In this document: piece after piece, positions 1 through 10,559 of the stretch
How the letters are laid out: every line of letters starts with the position of its first letter
Position numbering within the stretch: position 1 is the stretch's first letter
From: Rhizophagus irregularis
Taxonomy: Eukaryota > Glomeromycota > Glomeromycetes > Glomerales > Glomeraceae
NCBI RefSeq assembly: GCF_026210795.1
Contig: NC_089452.1
Coordinates: 1,550,001-1,614,000, forward strand
Length of the DNA stretch: 64,000 nucleotides
Direction of reading: 5' to 3'
Position numbers and translations under genes: made by a program
Notes under the pieces: model-generated
Database searches by the model: none
The model's input: only the letters and a program-made list of their open reading frames with translations
Told to the model about the DNA's origin: nothing

Positions 1-172
1 CATTTTGTAATAATTTATAAATACTAATAGTGAACTCATTATAGTAAACCATTTTTTTACAAAACTGATAACTTTCATTCTAATATGATTGTATTTTAAA
101 ATCAAGTATAATGTACTATGCATATAACAGAATTTGATCTACTTCACAATAAATCCATTGAATACTCTATAT

Positions 173-505
173 TAGAGGTCTGCAAATGGGACCTGGAACC
201 TAAAAAACCTAACCCAGCCTGGACCGGAATCTGGGTTTGGGCTGGCAAAATTTCTTCAAAATTAACAGCACATGATTTTTCGTTAAATTCAGATTTTCGT
301 AATTCTGGCCAAAATTCAACTGGCCAAAATTAAGTTGGCCAATGTTTTTGTTTTATACAACAAAATGATATAATAATAGTCCAGGTCCGGTCTGGGTCAG
401 GTTTTTAATATATTAAGCCCAGGCTGGGCCAGGCCAGGCACTTCAGATTAATTTACAAGTGCGGGCTAGGCTGGGTTTTAAAATAGTGGTCAATGCAGAC
501 CTCTA
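173..505. mobile_element. Non-autonomous hAT-like element (8-bp TSD)
   Basis: The terminal inverted repeat is TAGAGGTCTGCA at the left end (173-184) and its complement at the right end (494-505). It is flanked by an identical 8-bp duplication CTCTATAT (165-172 and 506-513). Copy B of the host segment, near 33468, reads straight through CTCTATATTAATC, which is the empty site. The inside is G+C richer than its surroundings, with CCAGCCTGGACC-type subterminal repeats and no transposase. The 8-bp TSD and the TAGAG ends indicate the hAT superfamily. Confidence 0.85.
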
Positions 506-1054
506 CTCTATATTAATCTATTCATACTCTTTTTTAAATTACATTGTCAAACTTGTATAACCTACATGTAATTAATATTTATATAAAAGTTTTATAATGA
601 AAAGTGCAAGATAATATTAAATGATGACTCTTTATAAGCAAGTTTGTAAGTAATATGCACAAGTTTAATAACAATTATTATTTAGTGATATCTGTTCTAT
701 AAAACTTATTTCTGTTATATTTTATTTTTTAAAAAGGAAATTTTTCTAAAAATCATTATGTAAATAAAGTATTATAATATTACAGCATTTTGACTTCAAA
801 AGTAGTAATAGGATTTCATTTGTTAATGACTTAATCATGTGGTTGTCAAATGAGTCAGTCTGACAAAAGTTATACTACATTACTATTGATTCAAATTATT
901 CAATTTTTGTCAAGCTTGTTAAGTTATAAAAATTCTATATCAAATGGCAAAAGTTGAGTCATTTGCTAAATATAAACAAATTAAAATTGATCTCTTAAGC
1001 TATATATGTCTAATTTTTTAACTGTCATATTGATATAATGTTATTCAAAAATTA

Positions 1055-1254
1055 CACAGGTCGAAATGCTAAAAATTGGCAAAAAAAATAGCGTGAAAAG
1101 CAGTGGCTATTTTTGGCTATTTTTGGCTATTCTTGGCTGTTTTTAGCTATTTGCGAATTAACCTATACTATTTGTAAATAGTTTATATAAATTTGCGAAT
1201 AGTTTATGCAATTCTAGCCATTTTTTTTGCCTGTTTTTGGTCATTTGACGTGTG
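1055..1254. mobile_element. MITE with TTA target duplication (CACAGGTC ends)
   Basis: A 200-bp insertion begins CACAGGTCGAAATG and ends in an imperfect complement of that sequence (..CATTTGACGTGTG). About 35 bp at each end pair. It is flanked by TTA at 1052-1054 and 1255-1257, while copies B and C of the host segment show a single TTA at this place. The inside carries direct GGCTATTTTT repeats. A 3-bp TTA duplication suggests a PIF/Harbinger-type MITE. The element at 41304-41411 has the same ends. Confidence 0.75.
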
Positions 1255-1539
1255 TTATATCATACCATATTTAGCAAAATGATGCAATTTTGTTATAATA
1301 TGACAAGGAATAGATTCAATTATATATTTCATGTATAAATTTTTTTTCACTTTTATATCTCAATGCACCAGCATAAGTCATACTATTTACAGAAGATTTT
1401 TTTTATTTAAAACTACTTGATTTTTAGAAAATTGATTTTTAAGATTGATAAAATTAATCCTAATCTTAGGATTTAAGATTTTCCTTAATTATATATTTTT
1501 TATTGAAATTAATTAACATAGGTAAGCCTTATAAAATAT

Positions 1540-2480
1540 TAATTTGATTAGTAATATTTTATAACTATCTAATAATTATCTTAATTATCTTTAAATTTTC
1601 TAGTTCTTATAACTTTAAAAAATAACTTAAATAAAAAACCAAAAAACAAAGACTTTATATTATAGATTCTCAAAAAAATCCCAGACAACTGGAATAAGCT
1701 TAAAAGCTGTTTTAGACAACAACCTTGATAATCTTTTGACTGGCCATTTTTTAAGTAAAGGAAAAGATTTCCTTAATATAAAATATAAGGTGTGTATTTT
1801 TTTATTTTGCAATGATAGGATAACCCTTAAGCCGACCATATGCTGGTCTGACTTAGGGAAATTACTGTTGACAAACCCTGGTAACCATCCCAGGACTCTC
1901 AGCAGGTGTCTTATCTTTGAAGTTGATAAAAGTCTGCTTATTCTGGAGAAGGAATTTGCTATGTACCTTCTTTTATTACTAAATAAAAATTTTTACACAC
2001 TACTAATAATTTCTTATTACAGTTAAATATAGAACATTCATGTTATGCAAGATGATTATAAATATACTGGAAAAGAATTATTAAGGAATATAAAAAAGAA
2101 AAGAAAATTATTTAAAAAAGATAATTTAGTTTCTGCTAAAGTTCAGTCTATTCCAGCTAAGAATCATCCATTTCTACCAAAGATTATTCTATTTCTAATA
2201 AATTAAAGATTATTCCATTTTTTTCAATTCTGCCAAAGATTTCATTTTTACTAAAGATAATTTTTTATTTCCTACTAATAATCATTCTATTTCTGCACCT
2301 TATTAATTTATTTATTCTTCAAAAACTTGATGAACAATCTAATATTCATCCATTCTATAAATATGATGAAAAAAGAAGATTTAAATAAGATGGATTTATT
2401 TACAATAAATTTAAAATTGGAAAATGATTAATATATATATAAAAGTACAAAAGAATTTAAAAATGATATTTATCTTACTA
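1540..2480 (+). pseudogene. Relic of bromodomain/PD-(D/E)XK gene, copy A
   Basis: The relic keeps the second exon (about 1600-1787, ending at the GGTGTGTAT donor), the third intron, and the start of the SER/ASP/HIS-rich exon from about 2024. Near 2320-2385 it keeps the first bromodomain helix (LDEQSNIHPFYKYDEK), then runs into TAA. The MDLFTIN bromodomain motif follows near 2391 in another frame. Only one copy of the 68-bp block duplicated in copy C is present. No PD-(D/E)XK exon follows. Clearly non-functional. Confidence 0.65.
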
Positions 2481-2803
2481 TATTTTGCAATTCTTATACA
2501 TTCTTATACATACAGATGATGATCTGGCCAGTTTATTTTACCAAAATTGCATATAAAAAATATATAATTTTGTATTAATAATGGAATAAATAAATTTTAT
2601 ACTTCAATTCCTTCATGTCATCAATTCAGATTTTTTGGAAATATGGAACCATTTACTGCATGAATTTTTATAATTTACACAAACAAACAATTTATATTAT
2701 AATTCAGTCAATATCAATCAGCTTATCACGAATTTGTCACCATTTATTGAATCATTTCAATTAGGAAAATAGTCAGCCATAGTCGGTCATCGGTCAGTTA
2801 TAA

Positions 2804-3025
2804 CAGGACCCCGAAAAATACATAAAAAGGTCACATTTGAGTTTGCTTAAAAAGAACCTAAATTTTCATGAAAATCTTGCCTTTTTTAGATAGTGCCGGC
2901 CTAAATTTTATTGTCCGTTTTGATACTGGCCAGCATTATCATAATTCCGGCCCTGAAAAGTTGCTTATTTTAGGCTAAAATCTTGCCGATCATTTATGAC
3001 CTCCATATGTATTTTTCGGGTCCTG
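2804..3025. mobile_element. MITE with CAGGACCC ends, flanked by TTATAA
   Basis: The left end CAGGACCCCGAAAAATACAT and the right end ATGTATTTTTCGGGTCCTG are inverted repeats of about 20 bp. Both are flanked by TTATAA (2798-2803; 3026-3031), which may be the target duplication or part of the TIR around a TA duplication. The inside has GCCGGCC-type motifs and no ORF. It sits inside the outer hAT-like element. Confidence 0.65.
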
Positions 3026-3248
3026 TTATAACCAACCAAGAACCAACTGTTCTGACTGACTGGTTTGACTGACTGATTGACCAACCATTTGACCAACCAT
3101 TTGACTAGAGTTTTGAACAGGTTGACCAAATTCAGGTAACCTGACAGGTTGACCTGAATTTTTCAGGTCAGGTTTAGCAATTGCAATTCAGAATCAGTTC
3201 AGGTTGTAACATCAATATAACCTGAATGACCTGTTGACCTGAAACTAT

Positions 3249-3503
3249 GATTTTATATAATAAGTGAGTTATGGTATTATAATTCACTTTTTATATTGAT
3301 TTTATATAATAAAAGTGAATTGTGATATCAGAATTCACTTTTTTATATCGATTTTATATATAAAAAGTGAATTGCGGTATCGGAATTCACTTTTTTATAT
3401 TGATTTTATATATAAAAAGTGAATTGTGATATCTGAATTCACTTTTTTATATCAATTTTATATATAAAAAGTGAATTGCGGTATCGGAATTCACTTTTTT
3501 ATA
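3249..3503. repeat. Tandem array of about five 52-bp hairpin units
   Basis: The unit runs from GATTTTATAT to TTTTTTATATT and repeats about every 52 bp. Each unit is itself an inverted repeat: AAAAAGTGAATT, a 10-nt spacer (GCGGTATCGG or similar), then AATTCACTTTTT. A diverged sixth unit and part of a seventh lie beyond the nested element, at 4583-4690. Arms are better conserved than spacers. Confidence 0.8.
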
Positions 3504-3507
3504 TTAA

Positions 3508-4578
3508 GGGAGAAATCGGCACTTAACGAGAGAAATTTAATAATGCCGATTTACGCAAATTATTACTAAAAATGGCTAGTACGCAGTTTTTGTTAAGGTG
3601 ACGTCTTCTCAAATGATTATTAATTAAAAATGCTGAATGCGGTAACGGATAATGTCAATCCTAGCCAAGCCACTCACGAAGTTTAGCGTCGTCAAAGTTC
3701 AAACTCTTTGACTTTACTCTGGAAGAACGCGCCATTCCAGCTGTAAATTTAATAGGCTTGTACGTTAAGTAAAATATTTTGACCTATATTTTATTTTTAT
3801 TTAGTTTTATTTAATTTATAAATTTTAGTTTATAATTTATTTATTGGTAATTTTCTTGTTTCTTAATAGTGAAAATATATTTATCTTCTCCATTTATTTT
3901 AGTTATTTAGGCTTAAAATTAGGAGTCTTAGTAGTCTTAGTATGGCTTTAATAATATTCCTTTTATTTTTTTTTGTAGGTTTCATTTTTTTGGACTTGAG
4001 TGCTTTGGAATTCTTGGAAAGGTAAGTAAACATACCTTTTTTAGTGAAAATTGTTATTAGTTACTAATATTCCTTTTATTTTTTTTGTAGATTTCGTTCC
4101 TATACGTCTTATATTTTGGATTACTTTAAAGTAACTATGCGAATAGAATTTTTTAAGGCTGTTAATAAAAATTTTTAGTTACTAACATGTTTGTTTTTTT
4201 TTCAGTAGATCTCAGTTTTAGGTACCTTGGGACTCTGGCATGTGAATAGTTTTTTTATATTTAAGGATGTTAATAGATCATTTTTTTCGTTAATTTGATA
4301 GGTTTCGGTCCTTTTCTTTATAAATTATGTAAAAAATAGTGTTTTTTAAAAAATTAAATGGTTTCTACTAGTATTTATGTACATATACCATAATATTGAT
4401 CTTGTAAATATCCCTCTCGGCCAAAAAAATTATTTTATACTGTCTTTTTTGGTTTATTGAAAAAAACTTATAATAAAGAACGCGGCATTCCAAAAAACGG
4501 TTTTTTTATTAATACAAAGCCCGTAAATTTAATTATAAAATTTTGACGATTTTATCCCGCTGAGTGGCGATCTTTCCC
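3508..4578. mobile_element. TTAA-flanked 1.07-kb element (piggyBac-like)
   Basis: It interrupts the 52-bp array. Ends are GGGAGAAATCGGCACTTAAC on the left and, complemented, GGGAAAGATCGCCACTCAGC on the right (23-bp imperfect TIR). The flanks are TTAA at 3504-3507 and 4579-4582, as in piggyBac insertions. No transposase ORF is visible. Inside are a direct repeat (GAACGCGCCATTCCA near 3725 and GAACGCGGCATTCCA near 4478) and a chain of splice-like signals (3950-4330). The superfamily is inferred only from the TTAA flanks. Confidence 0.65.
3950..4330 (+). other. Short exon-like blocks between splice-like signals
   Basis: Within the TTAA-flanked element the plus strand shows repeated TTTTTTTGTAG acceptors preceded by TACTAAT/TACTAAC, each followed by a 30-45-nt block (for example 3979-4021, before GTAAGTAAAC). 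This is the same arrangement as at 36.7-38.5 kb (+) and 60.6-62.1 kb (-). Coding status is unknown, and no long ORF exists. Confidence 0.45.
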
Positions 4579-5471
4579 TTAATTTTATATTTAAAAAGTT
4601 AGTTGCGGTATTGCGATTCACCTTTTTATACGATTTTAATATAAAAAACTGAATCGCAATACATTTTTTTTGATATTTTTAATATAAATCCTGAAAATTT
4701 TCAGGTTTCAGTTCAGTTCAGGTCAAATAGATAACCTGATATGACCTGACCTGACCTGACCCATTCAGAACTCTACATTTGACCAATCATTATCAGTTCA
4801 GTTTTTAGAGTTTCTGCAACATTTTTTATTAAAAATGTTGCAAAAATGTTTTTTTAATTAAATTATTAATAAAAAACATTTTCACAATGTTTTCTATAAA
4901 AAAATGTTACAAAAATATTTTTGTTAATTAAATTATTAATAAAAACATTTTCATAACATTTTTTGTTAAAAAATTAAAAACTTTTGCAAAAAAACTTTTT
5001 TTATTAAATTATTGATAAAAAATGTTTTCACACGTTTTTTTATATTACAGCTGATTTCATAATGTATGGGATACTTGGCAAAATTTAAAGAACTCAAAAA
5101 TATTTTGTAAAGTTCAAAATAAGATAAAATTATACTACCATTTTCAGAATAGTACTCCAAAATCAGTGTTTTATATCAAGCTTTACCAAATACTTTCAAG
5201 TTCTTTAAAATTTGCCAAGTGTTCTACACATTATGAAATCATCTGTAATAATTGCAAAAATGTTAAAAACCAGACTGATAATAATTGGTCAAATGGTCAG
5301 TTAAATGGTTGGTTAAACGGTTGGTCAAACGATCAGTCAGAAGTCTTGACCGACCAATATCGGTTACAGTCATGACTGGTCATAATTGGTTAATGACCAT
5401 GACCATTGCCATCCCTAATCTCAATGAGACAAATCTAATGTGCCAAAAATTATGATTTACAACTTTCTCCC

Positions 5472-5640
5472 TATAAAAACAAAATGTGTTAAATTTGTTG
5501 TTCATGTGTAATAAATGTCTAAAAAAGCACCATTTTGTCCAATTTATGTCTTATTACAAAAAATGAAAATTAAACAAAATGGTGCTTTTTTAGACATTTA
5601 TTACATATGAATAACAAATTTAACACATTTTGTTTTTATA
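5472..5640. mobile_element. 169-bp foldback element
   Basis: Two 67-bp arms (5472-5538 and 5574-5640) are inverted copies with about two mismatches, beginning TATAAAAACAAAATGTG. The loop is 35 nt. The outermost bases are TA/TA, consistent with a TA-inserting MITE (Tc1/mariner type). The near-identity of the arms suggests a recent origin. Confidence 0.75.
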
Positions 5641-7020
5641 TCATTTTTATAGGATCTTATAGAGACTACAATCACAGAATAATAAATATTCTTTATTTCA
5701 AATCTAATATTTTATGTTTCATTAATTAGATAGTTACAACAAAATGCTCTCCAGGTAGAGAATAATGATAGACATACAGTTTTCTTGGATGTTTCACCTT
5801 CCCAAAAGGGGGACCTTATTTCTTTTTATTATTTTGAAAAAAAATAAAAATAACAAAAATAAAAATTGAACTGAACATGTATTTATAAGTTTTATAATAA
5901 ATTTATAAGTTTGTAAAGGGAAGAATTACTGATATTGGTTTTATTTTTTTTGCCAACTTAATTTTTATCAAATTTAAAAAAAGCTGAAGGTTGTGAATTA
6001 TTTGTATTATATTTTTTATTCATTACCTTTAATATTTATGATGACACAATGTATGAATAATCACAAAATACATAATTAATGATTAAAAATTATAAAAAGA
6101 AAGTCAGAAGCAAATTTCCTTAAAAAATTAATCCTATTCAATGTTAGCTTATCTGTATAATATATAATATTACGCATCTCAATAAAAGATTCAAATTTGA
6201 AAATAGGAGTCATACTCTTCAAAGTAATCATTAAACCTCTTGATCTTAGGAATCTTATGAGAAATCTTCATTATTGATAGGACTTGTAGACATATTCAGA
6301 ATCAGGTTCACTTCTAGTGCTAATGGAAAATTTCAGTTTCGTGGTTAACTCATTTGGCCAAGTCATATGACCTCTTCTTTATGTTCTCAGTATCACACCT
6401 CTTGGAGTCCCCTTCACCAGTTGATTGAGTATTCATCCATAGCAAATTTAGCAATTGACCTTATGATAATTTCACTGAATTTAAGATTTCAATTTCAGTT
6501 ACAACAAATGTTGTCATATTTTATTTTTAAAAAATCTTAATAGATGAAAGTAATTCTGCAATATTATTAAAATCCTTTTGATGGTATATAGATAGAGTAG
6601 GAATTCACCTTTCTTCTCTTTGCTTACACTTTGATTAGGAGCGCAATTTCAAAAGCATCTTTTCATATAGTTACAAATTAATTTAATAATCTCCTTATAG
6701 TCAGTCTATAGATAGTTTCAGGTATTACTTTTCAATACTTGACTTAGTTCATACTTTGGCAAAAAATATATTGCAATTAATATAATAAAATCATTCTCTC
6801 TATCTTCATTAAGAAATTTGATGTAATTGTAAATTACTTTGTACAATAGGTGAAAGTAATCCTGCAATATTTTGAAATTCTTTCATTCCTTATGATGGTC
6901 TTTAGAGTAGAAATTCTTTCTCTCCTTGCTTATTAGATTAGGGATGTGATTTCAAGAACATCTTTTATCTGATCCAGTTTCATCTCTTTACAAATTAATT
7001 TAATATATAGTTTTCTATTT
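5641..7020. other. AT-rich region, no gene recognised
   Basis: No convincing ORF or domain was found. The block at about 6541-6765 is repeated in diverged form at about 6847-7190. Shared strings include GTGAAAGTAAT..CTGCAATATT, ACAAATTAATTTAAT and AGTTTCAG-ATCACTTTT-AATACTT. Confidence 0.4.
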
Positions 7021-7022
7021 AA

Positions 7023-7126
7023 ATATGCTGATGGTGGCACTCTTAATTAAATTTTTCAAGGTATTTCAACTAGTTTGTGCTGTATCATGCATGCATGATA
7101 AAAGAATAATACCATGATCTGATGAA
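7023..7126 (+). pseudogene. Protein-kinase fragment (decayed)
   Basis: Translated pieces read KYADGGTL, a stop, then in another frame QLVCAVSCMHDKRII followed by CATGATCTG. They match the kinase at 27410-27566 (EYADGGTLRSYL ... QLSCAVSCLHNERIVHRDL) in order and spacing, with an internal deletion. This is the region from the end of the N lobe to the catalytic loop. Only about 100 bp survives, inside the second copy of a local duplication. Confidence 0.6.
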
Positions 7127-7189
7127 TTTATTCTTATACTATAGTTTCAGATATCACTTTTTAATACTTAATCTAGTCCATACTTCAGC

Positions 7190-8395
7190 AACATTTCCCA
7201 CCTCCACAAAAGATTGGAAAGTCTTTTTTTAATACTATTCCTTTCACCTCCATCGTGAAATTAGGAAGTTTTTTTTAATTTTAAAATGATTGTAAAAATG
7301 TCCCTCTAATAGCATTATTTTAAAACAATTTTATTAGTAAAAATTTTGGTTTCAATTATCATTTATATAAACTATGTTCACATTTTCAATATACCAATCT
7401 GTAAGTACTATTTCCTCCACCTCCATCTGAGATTGGAAAGTTTTTTTTTTAATTTTTAATAATATTCCCTGATTAAAATATCAGATATTGTTTATATAAA
7501 TCTATGCCCATAATTTTCCCATTTTCAACTATATGATTCATTTTATTATAAGAATTATTGTGCATAGTAATACCTAATAAGAAAATAAGTGCTCCAGACT
7601 TCACGCCAGACTTTTCTCTTTTCATTATAGAATAAAGGGAAATACTCATATAAACTGTAAATTTTATATCTGAAGTTTACTGCAGTTAATTATCATGTAT
7701 ATTCTTCAATCATATAGTAGTCATAATTCCACTGCATAATTTGGTAAAGTCTCACATAACTTAATTTATGTTTCAAAGAATTCTAACATAAGTCATTGAA
7801 ATTTTTTTTATCAAGTTTTTGCTATTATCACGTATAATTTTTATTGGATTATCAGATATGAATATTTCATATTTCATGTATTTCCTTTGCTAAATGAATA
7901 TCAGTATTTCATTCTTAATGTTTAATGGTCTTGTTTTTGAATCTCAAATTTTGTGTTATCAATTTTTATGAAGGTTGTAAAAAGACAATGATATGTACAT
8001 TATGATAAAAACTTTTATTTTATTGTCCATCTTTTTTTGTAATATACTACTATAATTATGTTTTCCTTCCATAATAATTTCAAATAATTTTTAAATATGA
8101 GTATATCCTTTATCTATTTCCATATAAACATATTAATAAATTTTTTTTCTATTGCATTATGTCCTGATTTTTCTTTTTCTATAATCATTTTGTAAATTTT
8201 GTACAAATCAAATAAAAGAATAAATAGATTTGGTAACAATATTTCCTTAATCCACATGTATAATAATTGATTCTAATGTTGAAAAAGAAAGTTTATTTGC
8301 TCTTTGAGAAATCTCAGTTTTCGCAGTATTGGGTTCAAAGTTGATCGTATAAAATAGGGAGAGACCGTATAGTCAATTCCAAACTTTGTATTTGT
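7190..8395. other. AT-rich region with short repeats
   Basis: A motif with CCTCCA..GATTGGAAAG followed by a T run occurs at about 7198-7230 and 7417-7455. Otherwise the sequence is AT-rich with no ORF that looks coding. Confidence 0.3.
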
Positions 8396-8705
8396 CTAAC
8401 CTAAGTAGCTAAATATATTTTAGAGTAAAATGGAATATTTGATTCAAACCTGTTTGACTAACTAGTATATGTTTAAAATTGAATAGTTGATTTGAACCAG
8501 TTCAACTTTCTGATATATTTTTTAAAGTTAAATAACAAATTCAAACCATATTTGACTAACTAATATATATTTTAGGGTAGAATAATTAATTCACTTGAAA
8601 ATTGATTAACTAGTACTATATGTTATGCAAATACTATTAACTATTATTATATATTTTAGAGTGGAACAGAAGATTCATTTCAGACTTAACTAACTAGTAT
8701 AAATT
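8396..8705. repeat. Diverged tandem repeat, unit about 75 bp
   Basis: Four to five copies of a unit contain TTGACTAACTAGTATAT, ATATTTTAG and a GATTCAAACC-type stretch. On the plus strand each copy has a CTAACTA then TATATTTTAG order, like a branch point and acceptor. The likeness to splice signals may be accidental in such AT-rich DNA. Confidence 0.45.
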
Positions 8706-9424
8706 AAATAATGTTGAATGAAAATTTTGAATTGTAAAATATAATTGTCTGGTAAAATATGACAAACAATGAAATTCTAAAACAATTTACAGATCATATT
8801 GTTGAAAACTTCTATATTATTTGTTCTTCTATTATTTGTGTGCAAAATTTTGATAATTAATACATTGTATCCATCCTGGATTTTATTTTCACAGGCGGAT
8901 GGATACTGGTGAAAAGTGACATCACACCATCCATTTGCTTCAAACTAATTTGACAGTATAATATCATTCTATTTATTTAAATAACCAATAATTTATAGTA
9001 GAATATTTAAATATCAGAATCATTTTGGTCAAATTACCCCTTTCCACTTTCAGTCCATGCTAGTATTAGTGCTGAATTTCTATCAGTTAAATGATCTAGG
9101 CTGAGATTTATTCTGTATTTTGATGCATACATAGGAACTTCCATACTGAGAATGAGACTTATTAGTCTAATAATTATTATAGGCACAAAATTTTGAAGCA
9201 ACAAATCCCACTATTACTGTTATGTTATTGACACAACGTACATCTTTTTAAATTTTTGTGCATATGATAAAATATAGATAGGCATGATATTTTGCATATG
9301 AATATGTTTTCATATGTTGCACATGAACTTTATGAACAATGTGTACTCTGCATGTATAAAAATCATCTTGAATTTCCAACACTGGTTGTGTATCAACTGT
9401 TGACAGAATACTATTTTCTAAAAA

Positions 9425-10270
9425 ATTGAGATTTAGTTTCTCTTGCAGTATATGTTTCCCACCTTAAACCCATATCTTCCATTGACTTGACTAATTTGTA
9501 ATATTTATCTGCTATATCAACCATTTCTTGCACTTCTTTTGAAACATACTCTGGAACCCTTTGATAAAATTTCCATATCAATTATAATATAGACACTTGT
9601 TGATATGAACATTTCCCTCTTGTGTAAAAACTTTCTATTTTCCATATCTTTGAAAATGTTGCTCTAGTTTTGAATAGGCTATCTTCTAAGTAGAGTCACA
9701 ATATAAGAACCACATCGTAATGGCCTCATCTGATTGTATTGCATGATAAAATTGATTGTTCTTTTCAACTTTTGGGTAATGACCCATATACAGTCCAGCA
9801 ATATAAACTTTTGTATTCCCATTTTTGATACTTGGAATAGTTTTGGACCAACAGCTTGAATCTTTATCATAATATAAGTAAAAATCGTGATTGTATTTGG
9901 ATTTATTAAAAGAACAAAAAACATAGACAGTGATGAAATTGTTAGTGCAGCATATATCATCTAAAATTTTCCATGCATTCAATTGAAAGTAGACAAACAC
10001 GATATTTCATAATGATGCTTACTATTATTTTATATATAAAGAGTGCATATGACTTTGTAGGTACTAGCTCACAAAACTCTTATTAATAATATATACTCTA
10101 TGTGTATAAGAATAATAAGAATTTCCAACACTGCTGATAGGTCAAGTTGAATTATGTCCATATTCATCAAAATCACTTAAATAATCTGTGATTGAATTTC
10201 TCTTCTTTCCATAATAAAGAGTATGCCCTTTGCATTTCTTTAACAAAGCTGGTAATTTTTAATTATCTTT
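9425..10270 (-). pseudogene. Eroded gene of unknown function
   Basis: On the minus strand several stretches have a normal amino-acid mix but are split by stops and frame changes. In order these are a segment near 10255-10150 (LPALLKKCKGHTLYYGKKR), an open stretch 10000-9686 (ending in ITMWFLYCDST), and a segment near 9570-9430 (FYQRVPEYVSKEVQEMVDIA ... MEDMGLRWETY). The sequence around CAGTGTTGGAAATTC occurs twice (near 10125 and 9385), which suggests internal duplication. The family was not recognised; it may be the decayed ORF of a mobile element or a host gene. Confidence 0.45.
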
Positions 10271-10559
10271 TTAGTGCTGACAAGTTCCAGATAAACTACC
10301 AATGTATAAGTATCTTATCAAATAGTTTATTATGACATTATATAATTGTTAGATTTCAAAATATTGGCTAGTTATTTATAGTATTTAAAGTAAACTTGTT
10401 TAAAATAAAATATATTGTGATTTGAACTTTGCGTCTATTTTTGATCTTGAATTACCAGATAACTTTTCTAAAGTTCTATCAGAATAAAATAGTAGGATTT
10501 TAATGTATTTAACATTTTAAAATATTGTACCAATTTCGAGATACTAGTGTAATATTAAA

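Larger units (their letters stand above)
1..2500 (+). repeat. Dispersed gene segment, copy A (decayed)
   Basis: This stretch aligns by eye with 33300-34730 (copy B) and with 40161-42240 (copy C). Shared landmarks in order are the AAAACTGATAA stretch, GTACTATG..ACAGAAT, TGATCTACTTCAC, the ATTATATCATGCCATATTTGGC block, the exon that ends at GGTGTGTATTTTT, and the ASP/SER/HIS-rich and bromodomain-like region. In copy A the first exon is lost, the bromodomain start is followed by an in-frame TAA near 2386, and the PD-(D/E)XK exon is absent. Two elements (173-505 and 1055-1254) interrupt it. The segment probably continues left of the window. Confidence 0.75.
3106..4775. mobile_element. Inner hAT-like element (TSD CATTTGAC)
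   Basis: The ends are TAGAGTTTTGAAC (3106) and the complement of TAGAGTTCTGAAT (to 4775). The 8-bp target duplication CATTTGAC is identical on both sides (3098-3105; 4776-4783). Subterminal GACCTGACCTGA / CAGGTTGACC repeats occur at both ends. The middle is an array of 52-bp hairpin units interrupted by a TTAA-flanked element. No coding sequence is present. The TAGAG ends match the elements at 173-505 and 35227-35608. Confidence 0.8.
2762..5417. mobile_element. Outer hAT-like element of a nested set
   Basis: The right end reads TGACCATTGCCATCCCTA (to 5417), i.e. a TAGGGATGGCAATGGTCA terminus. The left end at 2762 (TAGGAAAATAGTCAGCC) is a degenerate version. The flanks are ATTTCAAT (2754-2761) and ATCTCAAT (5418-5425), an 8-bp duplication with one mismatch. 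GGTCAGTCAAA-type subterminal repeats lie at both ends (2780-2800, 3040-3105; 5280-5400). A second copy of the same terminus starts at 34772. It contains three further insertions (2804-3025, 3106-4775, 3508-4578). No transposase is seen. Confidence 0.6.

Noticed and set aside
118-333. 71-codon open frame (+)
   Set aside because: It runs across the left target duplication and end of the hAT-like element at 173-505, so it is a by-product of the insertion.
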